64,000 nucleotides of DNA from Tanypteryx hageni (lineage: Eukaryota; Arthropoda; Insecta; Odonata; Petaluridae), in NCBI GenBank assembly GCA_028673005.1, contig CM054117.1:35418061-35482060 (forward strand), written 5' to 3'. Position 1 is the stretch's first letter. Each line of letters begins with the position of its first letter. A program made the position numbers and the translations under genes. Positions 34,983 through 46,926 of this stretch are shown piece by piece. Under the pieces are notes generated by a model. That model made no database searches. It worked only from the letters and a program-made list of their open reading frames with translations, and was not told the DNA's origin.

Positions 34983-36655
34983 ATGAAGATCTACATGAGT
35001 GTGCTGCTCGTTTTGGGATCTCTTCTGGTGATGAACACATCCACGTGTAACAGCGGAAGTGAGTTGAAAATTGCTCGATTGTTAATCCTTGCACGAACAA
35101 TGGCATACACCAGGGGTCCGCAAACTTTTTTGACCGTCGACCCCTTCAAGAAAATCTCGACTTTTTGTCGACCCCCTCTACTTTACCATTACGTATTTAT
35201 AATAGGACAAGCAAAAAAAGACGCTTATGTGATTTTTCACATTGTTTATTTTACAGTGTTTATTATTTATATTACATATATCTAATATAATTATATCTAA
35301 TCAGATGCATTATAATAAGACTTTTATTAAGTTAGTAAAATTGACTGACATTGTCAATGTGACTGGTGTGCTTGGTGGCCCTTGGCAAGATTAGCAATGT
35401 TGGGTTCAAGATTAGTAAATTTCAGCCTTAAATCGCCACGGAATTCTATATCTTTATCTTCCTGGGATTGTAACAAAATTATTAAAGTTGAAATCATTAT
35501 GTAAAAAGTAATAAATCTCAATAATATACTCACGTATTTCTATATACCTATCTATAGGATATACAAAACTATCAGCCGTGTTCAACACTTTAACATAGAG
35601 ATGTGTAGTTCGTGAATTAATAATTAAACTGAACGACTAAAGTAGGTCATTCGCGGCGGTGATCAACTCTTCACTAGTCTTTAGATTCGGCTTCATTCCG
35701 TTTCGTTCCGAGAGGCTGTCGTATAAAGCAGTGTCAACCGGTCACTCATTTGTTCAATAACTAGTTCATATATGTACTTCACTTGGTCTTCCAGTCTCAT
35801 GCATCGCGTCATTCATTCAATTTTCGGATCCGAGTTGGGATCATGCATCTTGTTTTGAGCGAATTATTATACTAAGAGATATTTAGTTATTTATTATATT
35901 AGTGAGCCCGAATCAACCCCTAACAATGTCATATCGACCCCTGGGGGACTATATCGACCACTTTGGGGACCCCTGGCATACACTTTCACACTGTGATTTT
36001 AAAAGCCATCAGTCAATATGAGTAAGCAAGGATATGCAGTTCAACTGGTCACTGAATTTCAAAATTGTTATTTATTGTCGATATTCCTTCAGGGGAACCG
36101 GTGGTTTAGTAGTTAGAGTGTTAGCCCCGCCAGCTAAAGCGATCCCGGTTCGAATCCTGTAGGACATTTTCCCAGGATGCTCGGCCCCCTATTTGTGCGT
36201 GTTGGAACTAAGAAGACGAGGACGAGCCGATGAGAAAATGTGAAATAAGAAGAGCGATCAAATTAACACTCCGTCCTTCTGAAGGGACGTTAAGCCGTTC
36301 GCCCCCTTGGTGCTCATCTTTAAGAGCAGGCTAAAATCCGGCAAAAGTGTTTCTCCCAACCCTTCTATCCGACTATTCATTGCACTACCTCTTAGATACC
36401 CATTGGGCGCGTAACGCAAAAGGCAAACAGCTGGACTCAAAATAAAAAATTCCTTCAAGACCCAAGACTCTCTTTATTTCACAAACAAAATATTCTGTCA
36501 AAATAATTAATTCTTTTGTTTCTTTCCGCACAGTCACTTTTGACGGTTTTGGCTGTCCCTTGGACCGAAATGAGTGTAGCCGCAGTTGCCGCTCAATTGG
36601 AAAACTTGGAGGAAACTGCGTGGGCGCGTTCCAACAATCCTGCAATTGTTATTGA
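34983..36655 (+). CDS. Invertebrate-type defensin, copy C (2 coding exons)
   Basis: Secreted defensin precursor of 65 residues, coding exons 34983-35058 and 36534-36655, phase-1 intron (A|GTGAGT, CCGCACAG). The leader [10 protein letters not shown] is nearly that of A and B, with an extra Cys near its end (TSTCNSG). The exon junction gives Ile instead of Val. The mature part keeps GFGCPL and C-x6-C-x3-C-x9-C-x7-C-x-C, with CSRSC in the helix region and CNCY at the end, where the stop comes two residues earlier than in A and B. Many surface residues differ (NECSRSC, GNCVGAFQQ). The intron is about 1475 bp because an 865-bp MITE lies inside it; splice sites are intact. Poly(A) signal at 36738. 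It appears functional but is the most divergent of the three. Confidence 0.88.
35111..35975. mobile_element. hAT-type MITE in the intron of defensin C
   Basis: Starts CAGGGGTCCGCAAAC and ends GTTTGCGG-like, read as TTTGGGGACCCCTG; the inverted ends agree over about 14 bp. Perfect 8-bp duplications GCATACAC lie at 35103-35110 and 35976-35983. Copies A and B have the single uninterrupted GCATACACTTTCACAC, so this is a private insertion in C. 865 bp, no transposase. Confidence 0.9.
36095..36345 (+). mobile_element. tRNA-derived SINE in defensin C intron (uninterrupted)
   Basis: Best preserved of the three intronic copies: A-box-like TAGTAGTTAGAGTG (36107-36120) and perfect B box GGTTCGAATCC (36147-36157), then the body with GGGACGTTAAGCCGTTCGCC. 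Lacks the nested insert found in A and B. Confidence 0.75.
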
Positions 36656-36737
36656 AGCCAACGAATCTGGACGCAATTTTGTTGGATATTACCACAAGGA
36701 CTGCTGACATGTATTTAAACATAATCACGTTTTTCGA

Positions 36738-36743
36738 AATAAA
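36738..36743 (+). terminator. Poly(A) signal of defensin C
   Basis: AATAAA, about 83 nt after the stop codon, in the position conserved with A and B. Confidence 0.65.
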
Positions 36744-36807
36744 ATAAAAAATTATTATTTCCCGAGTTATTATTTCATGTTCCACTATTGGAAATTATCC
36801 TCCCCCT

Positions 36808-36810
<3 letters not shown>

Positions 36811-36866
<56 letters not shown>
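36811..36866. repeat. (CT)n microsatellite
   Basis: CT dinucleotide run of more than 50 bp downstream of defensin C, at a place where A and B have only a short CT-rich stretch. Confidence 0.9.
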
Positions 36867-36870
<4 letters not shown>

Positions 36871-37242
36871 AACTTCCCATCACTCTATAAGAAACAGAAT
36901 GCTCCCAGTGGATCTAGGCCAAGGATCGACCATCAAATTCACAGGAAAAGCCACATTATTTCTATTCAGTATAAAGTCTTACTTGAGAAGAACCGCAGTC
37001 GAGAAAAGACGATTATTATTCCAAAAAATCTTATATGTCCAACGCATGTCTGCTTCCTCAATATTAACTACTGGCAATTACACTCGTGGATAATTTTGAA
37101 AAACTTGGACTAATATTCACAAAGGAAAACATTTTGAATCACTTTCCCATTGAAAAACAATCAGTAAACAAAGTGTTTTTATTATATTTATATATATATG
37201 TATATATTATATGGGAATAATTTTGAAACGAGAAAAAAGTCT

Positions 37243-37312
37243 GCTATGACCGGGAATCGAACCCGGGTCTTCTACTTGCCGGGCGGATATTCTACCATTG
37301 AACTATCGTAGA
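37243..37312 (-). tRNA. tRNA-like sequence, probably a pseudogene
   Basis: Minus strand. D arm GTTCAATGGTAGAAT and T arm CCGGGTTCGATTCCCGG are close to those of a tRNA-Gly, with clear A and B boxes. The anticodon stem has one C-A mismatch, position 33 is C instead of T, the anticodon position reads GGC, and the acceptor pairs only 5 of 7. A T-run (pol III terminator) follows on the minus strand. It lies between 13-bp inverted repeats GAAACGAGAAAAA (37225-37237) and TTTTTCTCGTTTC (37319-37331), inside an AT microsatellite. More likely a captured or decaying tRNA than a functional gene. Confidence 0.45.
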
Positions 37313-37357
37313 AGATCATTTTTCTCGTTTCTGAACGCGGATGTTTTCTTGGTTGGG

Positions 37358-37364
<7 letters not shown>

Positions 37365-37389
<25 letters not shown>
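37365..37389. repeat. (AT)n microsatellite
   Basis: Short AT run to the right of the tRNA-like insert; a similar ATATAT stretch lies on its left near 37190-37212. Confidence 0.8.
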
Positions 37390-37394
<5 letters not shown>

Positions 37395-37679
37395 GATTAC
37401 CGTTGGCAGCGTTGGCGTCGCTAACAACTCAAAATGTTTATCATATCAACGGAAACAAACACCTTACTACATTCAATATCTCCAAAAAAGGTTTCAAACA
37501 AAACTTGCAGAAAATTATATTACGTACAACTTTGATAATGACAAATATTATCATTAATAAAGCCCTGAACTACACAAAAATGAAAATATGACACCTCCAC
37601 CTACGGTTGACTAATTTCAGCCAAAATCCTATCAGAAATTGTATATCTATTAAAAATCTGTAATATAAAATTTTCTGTT

Positions 37680-37980
37680 GCTCTAATTATTAGTTTTGGG
37701 TTAGGGCGCCCATAAAATTTCTATTACACACATACACTCAAACATAATCGAGAAAATAGTAATAACGTACAGGGGACATTAAGACGTGTATTTCCGTTGG
37801 AATCTCAAATTCGATCGTTTTTTACAAAAACAATACTTTCTCTGTACCGCGTATGGAAAAAGAATAAATAATACTCATTCTTCAGAACATTTTTATAAGT
37901 AAACGTGAACTTTTGGTATTTGAAGTCGCGAGTGATTCTGGCGCGCTTTATGTGTGAGAAGGGGTTGGTTTACGGATCCG
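37680..37980. repeat. Interspersed repeat tail at the end of unit C
   Basis: Same blocks as 13745-13935 and, in part, 41390-41580 (GGGTTAGGGCGCCCA, GTGTATTTCCGTTGGAATC). Marks the right limit of the three-unit cluster. Confidence 0.55.
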
Positions 37981-37989
37981 CGCCATAAG

Positions 37990-40900
37990 TTTTTCAAGAG
38001 CCGAATATTGCGGACCAATTTTAATTTCACAGCACACTTTCCGGTTCACTCGAACTTCGCGACACACCGAACCACTTTTCATGAGATCATTTACAGCATT
38101 TTTATCACCCTTTACCCTACAAGAATGAAAGAAAAATATGCCTTTCTTTCACGGCTAAGGGAGATTATTGCTAGAACGTAACATCTTTCAAACCGTTGAG
38201 ATCGTCCTAGGATTACGAAATAATTCGATGATAAAATTTACCAATTCTCCAATAACGAAGCAACTTGGTTTCGGTTTCAAGTAACGGAAAAAGCGTACAC
38301 TATCGCTCCATATGAGAGATATAGTTTTTGTGGTATTAACTTGAGAAGAGTAAAATCGTATTTTTTTCCTTCCCTATGATTCCAAAATCTCCCGTGTCAC
38401 GCCAGGTGGTTACGTCGCGGAGCGACGGTGAGCCGCGGCACACCGGTTGCGGACCAATGATTTGGTGGACGCTTTCGATGGGAGCAACGTGAGAACAATT
38501 GGAATTAATAGAAGAGAAATACAGACTGAACATCCTTATTCGTGTAATCTCCGGAGCTGAAGGTCGACTCCGGATTGAAAAAGCATTTCAAACTTTATTT
38601 TGTTCTTTAATATGAAATTTGCGCGATCATTCCCACAATTGTTTTTAATTACCGCTAGCTTACCATTTTACCACCACTCTTGCTTTTTGTTCCATTGAAT
38701 TTCTGTGAACAAATTTCCGCAAACAAATAACATGGTGATTCTATAGATTTAACGCCATCCTCGATCACTGTCATCCACCAGGTCGTCAACTACGCAATTA
38801 ATAACATCAGTTAACCCAATGGTATCTGTGTTTTCCATAGATTAATATTTACGAGAACAACCCCTCGTCAAAAATTTTAATTTAGTATGCCCGTGCAAAT
38901 GTCCGATAAAAGTTGAAAAAAGGCCTAATTGGGCGGAAAATGTTAGATGAAATTTTCATCCCATTTCCTAATTATAAGGAGAAAATAAAAATCTGGAGAT
39001 GAGGGATAGGCGTTTAAAATCGGTATAACAGACGAGAAGAACCAAACTTGGAAGATAATACGACAGGACGAGACTGTTTTTTTTGGGACTGTCGAAGTTG
39101 TTTTATATTACAGTAGATATTTATTTTTTCCGTGTGCAATTTCCGTTAATATCTCTGCACAATACTTCTCTATCTCTGTTTATCTGTCTCTATCTCTGGA
39201 TCGAACTTTTTGCAAAATTCAAAATAATAATTTTTTGAGTCATGGGTCAAGTGCCCAACCGTAGTGATTTAGTCAGTATTGCACTAATGTTGACGATATT
39301 GTACTGATCGACTTCCTGTACTAGTTTACGAATTTTATATGCAATTCCTTATTTGATGCATTGCCTTAATAAGGTTTCGTAGCTCATTTGGAGGTACACT
39401 GACATCCTCGATTACTATCGTTATCATTTTACGTAAACGCTGTTAATGCATCGATTTAAGAAATTTAGAATGTTCAGTGATTTACTGAACTTTTATCAAA
39501 GGTAACTCGTAAAAACAATACAAATATTTAGATAAGGTAGTAATCGTACTTTTTGCAAAAGAATTTTATACATATTTTCCTCATTTTTACAGGCAATATT
39601 CCACAAGTTTCGACTTTTATTGAAAAAATGCCATTTCTAATGATTTGGATTAGCAAAATAATGGCCACTTTCTTCTCTAGAAATCCATCCATACTAGTAA
39701 CATGATTCTTATCATAACAGATTTTGAGTTGATATTTTAAATGAAAGCATGCAAAAGGTTAAGACAAGCGTAAAATTAAAATTCTCTACTTCTAAATTAT
39801 TTTGTTATTAACGATACCCGCAAAAAATATCAGCTTCCGTCACCAATTCTAAACAATTGTGTCAGTAATAAATATCTATGTATGATACGGGTGATTTCAC
39901 TTTCATTGACCAATGACGTATTAATAAACAATTTAATATGCATGATAATAATAGTTATGAATTCATGCTAATTATTTAACGATTCACATTATTTAAATAT
40001 TGAAGATGAATGTTTTTCATTAATTTGCAAAAAAAATAAGATCATAAAATGATTCTATGCTGGCTTAACGACCGAATAGAAGCGTAGGACCACGAGCTGT
40101 CGTTTTCTAAAAAGGCATTAAACGTATGGTGACATCATAAATATTTGAAGCATTACTCAAGTCACGTAAGTCAACGAGTTCATTCTTCGTTGGAGTAGAC
40201 AACAGGAAAAGAGAATTAAAAGGAAAATCATTCACGTTTATTTCAGTGGCTACGTCAATGGTATCCATCTCAGAAATTATCCGCGGCACAGATGTTTAGT
40301 TACAGGATTTCTAATTCGTAATCTAAGTGATAATGCAGTCGATTCCGTAACACAATGGTGTAAACGTTTCCAATAAAAACGCTAATATTTTCTGCGACAA
40401 TAAGATGAAAATTGTTCCTCGAATTCACATTCAACTAAAAGAAGGGGGAGGGCGGATTGCAGGACCGCACGTTCCTTATAATAAAAGGGAACGGAATTTC
40501 TTCGAATTTCCCTCTCGGATTTTAGGTGGTAGTATCGGAACGCCTTATGGGAACGTCTCGTCCGTCCGTCGTAACTTTCATCTCCTAAACAGCTGGACGG
40601 ATTTTAACTAAATTACGTACGAGTGATCCTTATTAAAATTTATAGCCCAATTGTGATTTTGAACTGATCCGTCAATTAGAACTTCCACTTTACATAAATA
40701 CATTAATAAATTTATACTCGTATCTCGTTAAATGCCATCCCCAAAGCAACAATTAAATTCCATATTTTTCTATTCCTAGCTCTTATATGAAGTATATAAG
40801 GTATAGATTAAAAAATTTATTCGGATCTAGTAAAACATTTAAGACCGCGGGACCACATAATTACGACTTGTAATTTCGGTGATCAAGGCTCGAGAGAATC

Positions 40901-41380
40901 CCAATCATAACATCGCATATTTTGCTTACATCGATTGATAAGACGGTTATAACGGGAAACAACAATAAATAAACTGATGTGGGCAACACATGCCTTTCTC
41001 CATATTTGTTTGGCAAATTACATGTTGTTAGCTCTGGGATCGTTGTCAATATTTACTTCCGGTTGACAATTAAGAAAAGAAAAAGGAGCCTTACTAAGAC
41101 GTAACTAAGCGTCAATTGTTAACAATAGTCTTCGGTAGGTGGCGTGGTGATGGCAGCTAAACATATAAGATATCTATTAAACAATGCATTATACCGAAAA
41201 ATGTATCAACCAAAGCTTGTGGAAAATAAAATTTCCTTCATCTTTTATTCCAGTACATTTTTACATTTATCAAATATTAAAGCAAATATTTCAAAATAAC
41301 GAATAAGTGACAAGAGTAAACATCCACTTCCAGTCTACCGATTTTTACCAAAAACTAATCAGTTCTTCTGACTTTTATAA
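37990..41380. other. Unassigned AT-rich region
   Basis: No convincing gene. At 38430-38460 GCCGCGGCACACCGGTTGCGG resembles a hAT end of the kind seen at 48375. Near 40540-40615 the sequence CTGGACGGATTTTAACTAAAT resembles a block at 57870, probably an old interspersed repeat. The rest is unrecognised. Confidence 0.4.
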
Positions 41381-41389
41381 AAACGTTAA

Positions 41390-41580
41390 ATATAAAATTT
41401 TGCGTTGACCTGATTAATAGTTTTTGAGTTAGAGCGCCCACAAAAATCTATCACATACAGACAGACTGACAGACAAACAGACATCATCGAGAAAATAGTC
41501 AAAACGTGTTCAGGGGACCTTAAAACGTGCATTTCCGTTGAAATCTCGAATTCGATTTTTTTCATGAAAACGATCCAAAA
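41390..41580. repeat. Interspersed repeat block (RTE-like tail)
   Basis: The cleanest copy of the block: TTTTTGAGTTAGAGCGCCC, a CAGACAGACTGACAGACA run, ACATCATCGAGAAAATAGTC, ACGTGCATTTCCGTTGAA and CGATTTTTTTCATGAAAACG. The preceding region (41100-41390) also resembles 30060-30340 of unit C, so this may be an older fragment of the same duplicated region. Confidence 0.55.
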
Positions 41581-41639
41581 ATCCATATTTTTCTCTCCTA
41601 AGGTCTTATATGATGTGAGATTTAGATTAAAAAATTTTC

Positions 41640-42512
41640 TCCAATAGAGGACAACATTTACTACAAAAAATTCTGCGGGACTATATAATTACGACATAAA
41701 AATTCAAGATCCGCTCAAATTATTGATACCGTTTTATACATATTTCCCACGAAGAACGCCTTTGAAATCTCTGTGTATTCCATTTATGGAGTATACTTTT
41801 CCATCATATTTTCCTATATGTTTGCATTCGTCATACTACGCTATCAGTTGCGTCGAGAATAAATAAACCAATTAATGTGTTTTCTCATGGCTTATAGCCA
41901 AAACAATAGTGTGTAACTCATTCCGAGTTATCAGTATCATAAGTGAGGCAATATGGACTTAGAATTCTTTCGCAATAAAGAGATACCCGTCACGAAGTGA
42001 ACGCATGAAAAGAGGACGCTTCTGTTGGTCGTTTCACATTCTTCCTCTCATAAAGCACTCGACTGAGTTTTATGAATTTCAGCAGAGTATCAAAAGGGAG
42101 TCCCAAAAGTTTTTTCCCTACGGGATATAGTAGGATATATAAAACAAATGTTACATTTGTTATATTTATAGTTATGTTTCTTGTAACATTTAATGTTATA
42201 TTTATTACTATATTTATTGCTGTATTTGTATTATTAGTGCAATATTTGTTTTGATATTAATAATTAATTTAGTGCGAAAATTACATCTATACATACACAC
42301 ACACATTAAAATATTTCTATAGATTATTAGACATGTTTTATTTCTGATTCACAGCCTTAACATATGTTGATAAAAGGACACCCAGGACGCCCTGTACATT
42401 GAAAGTCGTCCAGAAAATTTAATTCCGATATGCATTTAACAAATGTAAAATCGGCTTTACTTAAGAGAAAAAAGGAACGTTTGCGCTTATCCCGTGAATG
42501 ATACGCGTATGG
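41640..42512. other. Intergenic, no feature recognised
   Basis: AT-rich DNA without an ORF or repeat that I can classify. Confidence 0.35.
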
Positions 42513-42997
42513 CTTATAGTATGTTTCTCGTCGTATGAAGCTTGACCTTCACATAGCAAGTAGCCTATGAGAACCTTTTCCCTCTCCCCTTCTTCCCTTT
42601 TCCCTCTCCCCCGTCACCCGCGGCTTTCGAAATGCATGAAAAACCTAACAGCATTGCCAGATATCCGCTCTTGAAATGATCTGCTTGCGAATGAAAGGCG
42701 ACGCGTCGCAGAAAAACTTACGGTCATTGTTTATTACTACTGGACATTTTTCATTGCATTAAAATGATAACAAGGTGCAAAGTGAAAGCGATAAAGAGAT
42801 CGCAACGGAAGCGTGAACGCAGTAGAGCTGGCAACATAGTCGACTAAGAACGATGTCAACAGCACGATGGCGAGAGAGAGAGACTGAGCTTCTCCCCTCT
42901 CCGTCGCCCGTTACTCGAGCGTTGATTGGATGCAGAAATAGTCACTCACAGAGGTTTTCAAGGTCAAGCTTCATAAGACGAGAAACATACTATAACG
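42513..42997. mobile_element. MITE with about 37-bp inverted ends
   Basis: Left arm at 42513-42549 (CTTATAGTATGTTTCTCGTC then GTATGAAGCTTGACCTT) is the reverse complement of 42960-42996 with very few mismatches. Interior of about 410 bp has no ORF. Superfamily unknown, since no clear target duplication was found. Confidence 0.65.
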
Positions 42998-42999
42998 CT

Positions 43000-44660
43000 T
43001 GTTGCTAAGGCCGCATCTTCAATCGTTTGCCTTTCTTAACCAGACAGCGCTCGTGCAGAGTGATTCTTCATCCTAAACACAATTTTTTCGCTGCACTAGT
43101 TTTTCTAACGATATCCTACTTCCTGCTCTTTTGCACACATTCTTAGAAAAGTGATCGGAAAAGGATTGCTAAAAAGTTCCACTCTCGTTTAGCATTTATT
43201 AGAGTACAATTGGTGGAAAGGTTGCGCGGTGAAAATACGTGACGTGACGTTTCATACTCCCAAAAAGCTATAGTTCGGAGGTCACCAAACTTTACTGGAA
43301 GGTACATGTAAAAGGCCACATGAAGGCTTATATATCACTCACTGTGCGGGCCAAATTCGTCCTTTAAATGATTGACAGGACCCTATGTAAATATAAAAGA
43401 ACAATTTTTGACAATTTTTTATTGTGCAATGTGCCATACGCCTACATTAAAAGTACATTGCAATCATGTGCTCGAAAACATTGTTTAGATATCATAAACG
43501 ATATCTAATGACACCTTCTACTTTCTAGGACCGGGTTGAGAGTTTCGTAGGTCCTATTATATATATAAAGATGACACTTAATTGGGGAAAATTATTACTG
43601 ATTTATCATGAACTTGTTCTAGAAATTGGGAACGAATTGTGAAGGGGAGCATTCTTTTTCGAAGCTAAAGCTGATAAAAATCTGTCTCCGATCAATCATA
43701 TGACAACAACGCGTCTCTTCTTGCACTACCTTCTATTGAGAATGAGATTGTGCAAAAAAATACAATTTGAAGATGTTATTGCTAATTTGCAATGAAAAAA
43801 TGTCGAAAAGTTCATCTCCGGTGTTAATTTCTCTCATTTTATAAGAAAAAAATTGACATTCACATGACTCTGCCTCTTTGTATATACACTGTGACTATCT
43901 TTGCTATATAAATATATTGATTCAAGAAGATACCTTTGTTACATTTTTTTATCATGCAAACAAAAAAATATGGTCAAAATTTTTTCGTAGGTCCTAGGCC
44001 TGCTGTGCCTATTGGATAATCCGGGCCTGCTACTATCAAACATACAAATATGCCTGTCTCAAAGAAATTTACGCAATTAGGAAGGCCGGACGAAATGATT
44101 AAGCGAACCGGATATGGCCAGCGGGCCGTAGTTTGGGGGCTCCTGCGCTTTATCTTCCGTGGTGAATATAATAGCATCTCAATTTTCTCGAATATGGCCC
44201 ATAGCCATAAAAGCTTACAAACCAAAGCCCGTTCTTTCAGATCTTTGAAGATATTCCTTCGTCTTTTTTATTTTTCCTCGTTGCAATCGCAACGGTTTAT
44301 GTTTCAATTTAAACTCGATCGCCATTAAGCGGTCCGTCCCGTCGCGGAAAATCGCTCCGGCGATTGAGTAAGGGATGGCATGCCTTACCGCGAGCAGAGT
44401 TAACATGCGCCTATTAACTTTTAGGTTCAAGGAACGAAAATTAATTGACGCAGATTTATTAAAACTGCTGTTCCGATAAATTAACTTTCAATCAGACATC
44501 TGGAAACGGTTCTAAAAATCGACTGATTAGGAAATTCATAAAACTACCACATCGAAATGCATTTAGCACGGATACGATTAGGTTACGCACGAGTGGAATT
44601 ATTAAGCTTTCGAGATGGAATTATATGAAGGAGTCTCTGTAATGGAACGATAGGTTTTGA
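43000..44660. other. Unassigned region
   Basis: No gene supported. An open stretch at 44050-44328 on the + strand and its antisense counterpart have no recognisable domain. Confidence 0.3.
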
Positions 44661-44663
44661 TAG

Positions 44664-45290
44664 GCCAGGGGTCGGCAACCTAATGACCGAGAAGAGCCGC
44701 ATTTTTCCTTTCCAACATATAACCCAACGTGAGTAGAGCCGCAGTATACGTGAATTAAACAGTTCTTATTATAAAAGGTCAATTCATATTTCACGACATT
44801 CTTTTAAGTAAACGTAAACTTTCGGTAAATGAAGTCACGAGTGAATTTGATGTTCCTGGTGCTATATACGGTAGAAAGAGTTGGTTTAAGGAGCCACACG
44901 GAAGTCGTTAAAGAGACGCATGTTGCCGACTGGATTTCGTAAGCAAACAAAATCGTCGCTTTGAATAACACAGACAATAAAGTTTTATAAGTAAGGGGCG
45001 TTCAACTTTTTTGTGCGGCGGGCCACGTCAGTAGTTCTGAATGCTTTGACGAGCCGCATCAGAAGTTATGAGTGTCTCTGAATGTCACATAAAAATATTT
45101 CTGGAGAATGTTGCAATGCGAGAGAAAATCAAGAGGCGAGCAGTTTTTCAGCGTCAAACCTCTCCGGTTGTGAATTTAAAATGAAAAATATAAAATTACT
45201 GAATATCGAAGGTCGCTTTTTCACCGAGAATCGCAAGAAAAGGTCTCGCGGGCCAGATGTGGCACGGTGCGCGCTCCAGATTTAAGCGAA
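44664..45290. mobile_element. One or two worn hAT-type MITEs
   Basis: CAGGGGTCGGCAACCTAATG (44667 on) is a typical hAT end and ATGTTGCCGACTGG near 44920 looks like its degenerate partner. A second element may start at GGGGCGTTCAACTTTTTTG (44996) and end near TCGCGGGCCAGATGTGG (45247). No target duplications were clear. Confidence 0.45.
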
Positions 45291-45299
45291 AAACCACAG

Positions 45300-46680
45300 C
45301 AAGAAAGTGAAGAGTGAAGTGAAAGAGAAGAGAAATAATGAAAAGTCAATTCTATCTTAATCGCAGATGAACGAATCGTAATAGGACTTTCATAAAGGAA
45401 AACTTTCTTTTAATAGCAGAGGAAAAACTTTTAAGAGGATTTTTAAATAAACGTTTTCGTTTACCGCCATCGAAAACAGTTCACCGTCGGTAGCACGGGC
45501 ATATCTAACTAAATGTCGCAAAAATTCTCCAAAAGATGATTGCTGCTTGAAAATAAATGAAATGACACAGGAAGTAAAATAATGTTACTAAGTTTCCGAA
45601 ACGTTTTTATAAGTCCATTTTCTTTCTGGAAGACTAATTTTGGACGTAAAGGGAAAATTTTCAACACCGTTATAAATGATATAATATTTTAAAAAAAAAC
45701 AATCTCACGAAAAAAGTTAACTACCCGCGTTTCAGGGTTTCAGGAAGACGCATAGGTGGTCGACCGCTGCTCTCCCAATGGTCCGTTACCCGCGCATCGT
45801 GAGCGCGTGGGGCAATCATTCGGCAAAAAATGCCGCGCGCGTATCCCACATCACGCACAACACATCGCACACGTTAGGTCTCTTGAATAAAAAGGATCGC
45901 TTCAAAGCCACCGAAGTTCACGGCCAATATAACCGGAGAAGAACAGTCGTGGACACCAAAGAGTGTCCTTGTGATTGGAAAGGATTATGACTTGCTGCGG
46001 TTAAGGATTGCTTCGGCATACTCCCGGAAATGATACCCTTTGCGTAATTCCGGGTAGCGGAGGGGTCTCACAGGATCGGACACCGCATACAGTTCGATGG
46101 AATGATTCCCGAATTCTGCTCTCTGGAGCATCCTTTATTCTGAACACGCTTGGCAAAGATACGAGGCGGAAGCAGCTTTGAAGGATTAAAAATCACCTTC
46201 TCAAAAGAAGAAAATGAGAAATTATAGTTGAGGTAATAGCTAAAGATCTTGTTAAGGGCCGCCCATTTAGTACATACGCCAAGAATTAGTCACTTTCGAC
46301 CCCATCTCTCCCTTGTTGCATGGTGTACTTTTTTCTACCCCCCTCTCCCGTATTTATGTAAGTTAGTTCTTAGCATCCCTCCCCTCCCCCCTAACTGCAC
46401 AAGTTCGTCGCAGAAATCGTTTTTATAATTAAATTATGAAGACTTTATTTATTTATATAATTTATTTATTATATTACATTATTATTATTCATAATATTCA
46501 AATTCATAGAACTTTATACTACAGTGGTCTATGAAGTTTAATATTAGAGAGCAGAATTTGATGCGTCAGTTTCAAACAGATTAAAAACTTAACGACAATT
46601 TATCTCTATATAGTTTGTTTTATTTTACGTGTGTACACACACACTCTCCCTCCCTCCCTCCATACGCAGTGTATACGCAA
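45300..46680. other. Unassigned region
   Basis: No gene supported. An open stretch at 45778-45990 has no recognisable domain. GGGCCGCCCATTTAGTACAT near 46257 looks like a transposon end, but no partner was found. AT-rich around 46430-46500. Confidence 0.3.
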
Positions 46681-46699
46681 ACTTGTGTGACAAATGTTT

Positions 46700-46926
46700 G
46701 GCACTATTAACCCAATGTGGAAAAAGTAATATATTCCTAAAATTGCAAAAGTTAGTGATTGTTTTACTCCATTTTTGTTCCATAAGGAAAAAACGAAAAT
46801 TGGTCCAGAGGAGAAATCTTATGAATTAAAGAAATATTTCCCATGATGAAATATCTCTCTGAAAAATTAATATTTTTTCAAGGTGAGATGAAATGCTTGC
46901 AGTATGAAATCACCTTCTACTAGTAT
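46700..46926 (+). mobile_element. Fragment of the hairpin/CTAG repeat family
   Basis: Carries GGTGAGATGAAATGCTTGC, a damaged hairpin (TGCTTGCAGTATGAAATCA) and CCTTCTACTAGT, the forward 3' end of the family seen at 14.7-20 kb. Confidence 0.6.

Larger units (their letters stand above)
27720..37990 (+). repeat. Tandem duplication unit C (defensin-bearing)
   Basis: Third paralogous segment, the longest because of later insertions: the hAT element at 30916-33850, the MITE at 35111-35975 and a tRNA-like insert near 37200-37390. The start aligns with 20370 (unit B) and from 27925 with 8010 (unit A). The end at GGTTTACGGATCCGC (37969-37983) matches unit A. Confidence 0.8.

Noticed and set aside
36788..37093. 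101-residue open frame downstream of defensin C, starting within the CT repeat
   Set aside because: The N-terminal part is microsatellite-coded, and the homologous frames in units A and B are broken. Conserved only because the whole flank is duplicated.
45778..45990. 70-residue + strand frame
   Set aside because: No domain, signal peptide or splice context; length expected by chance.
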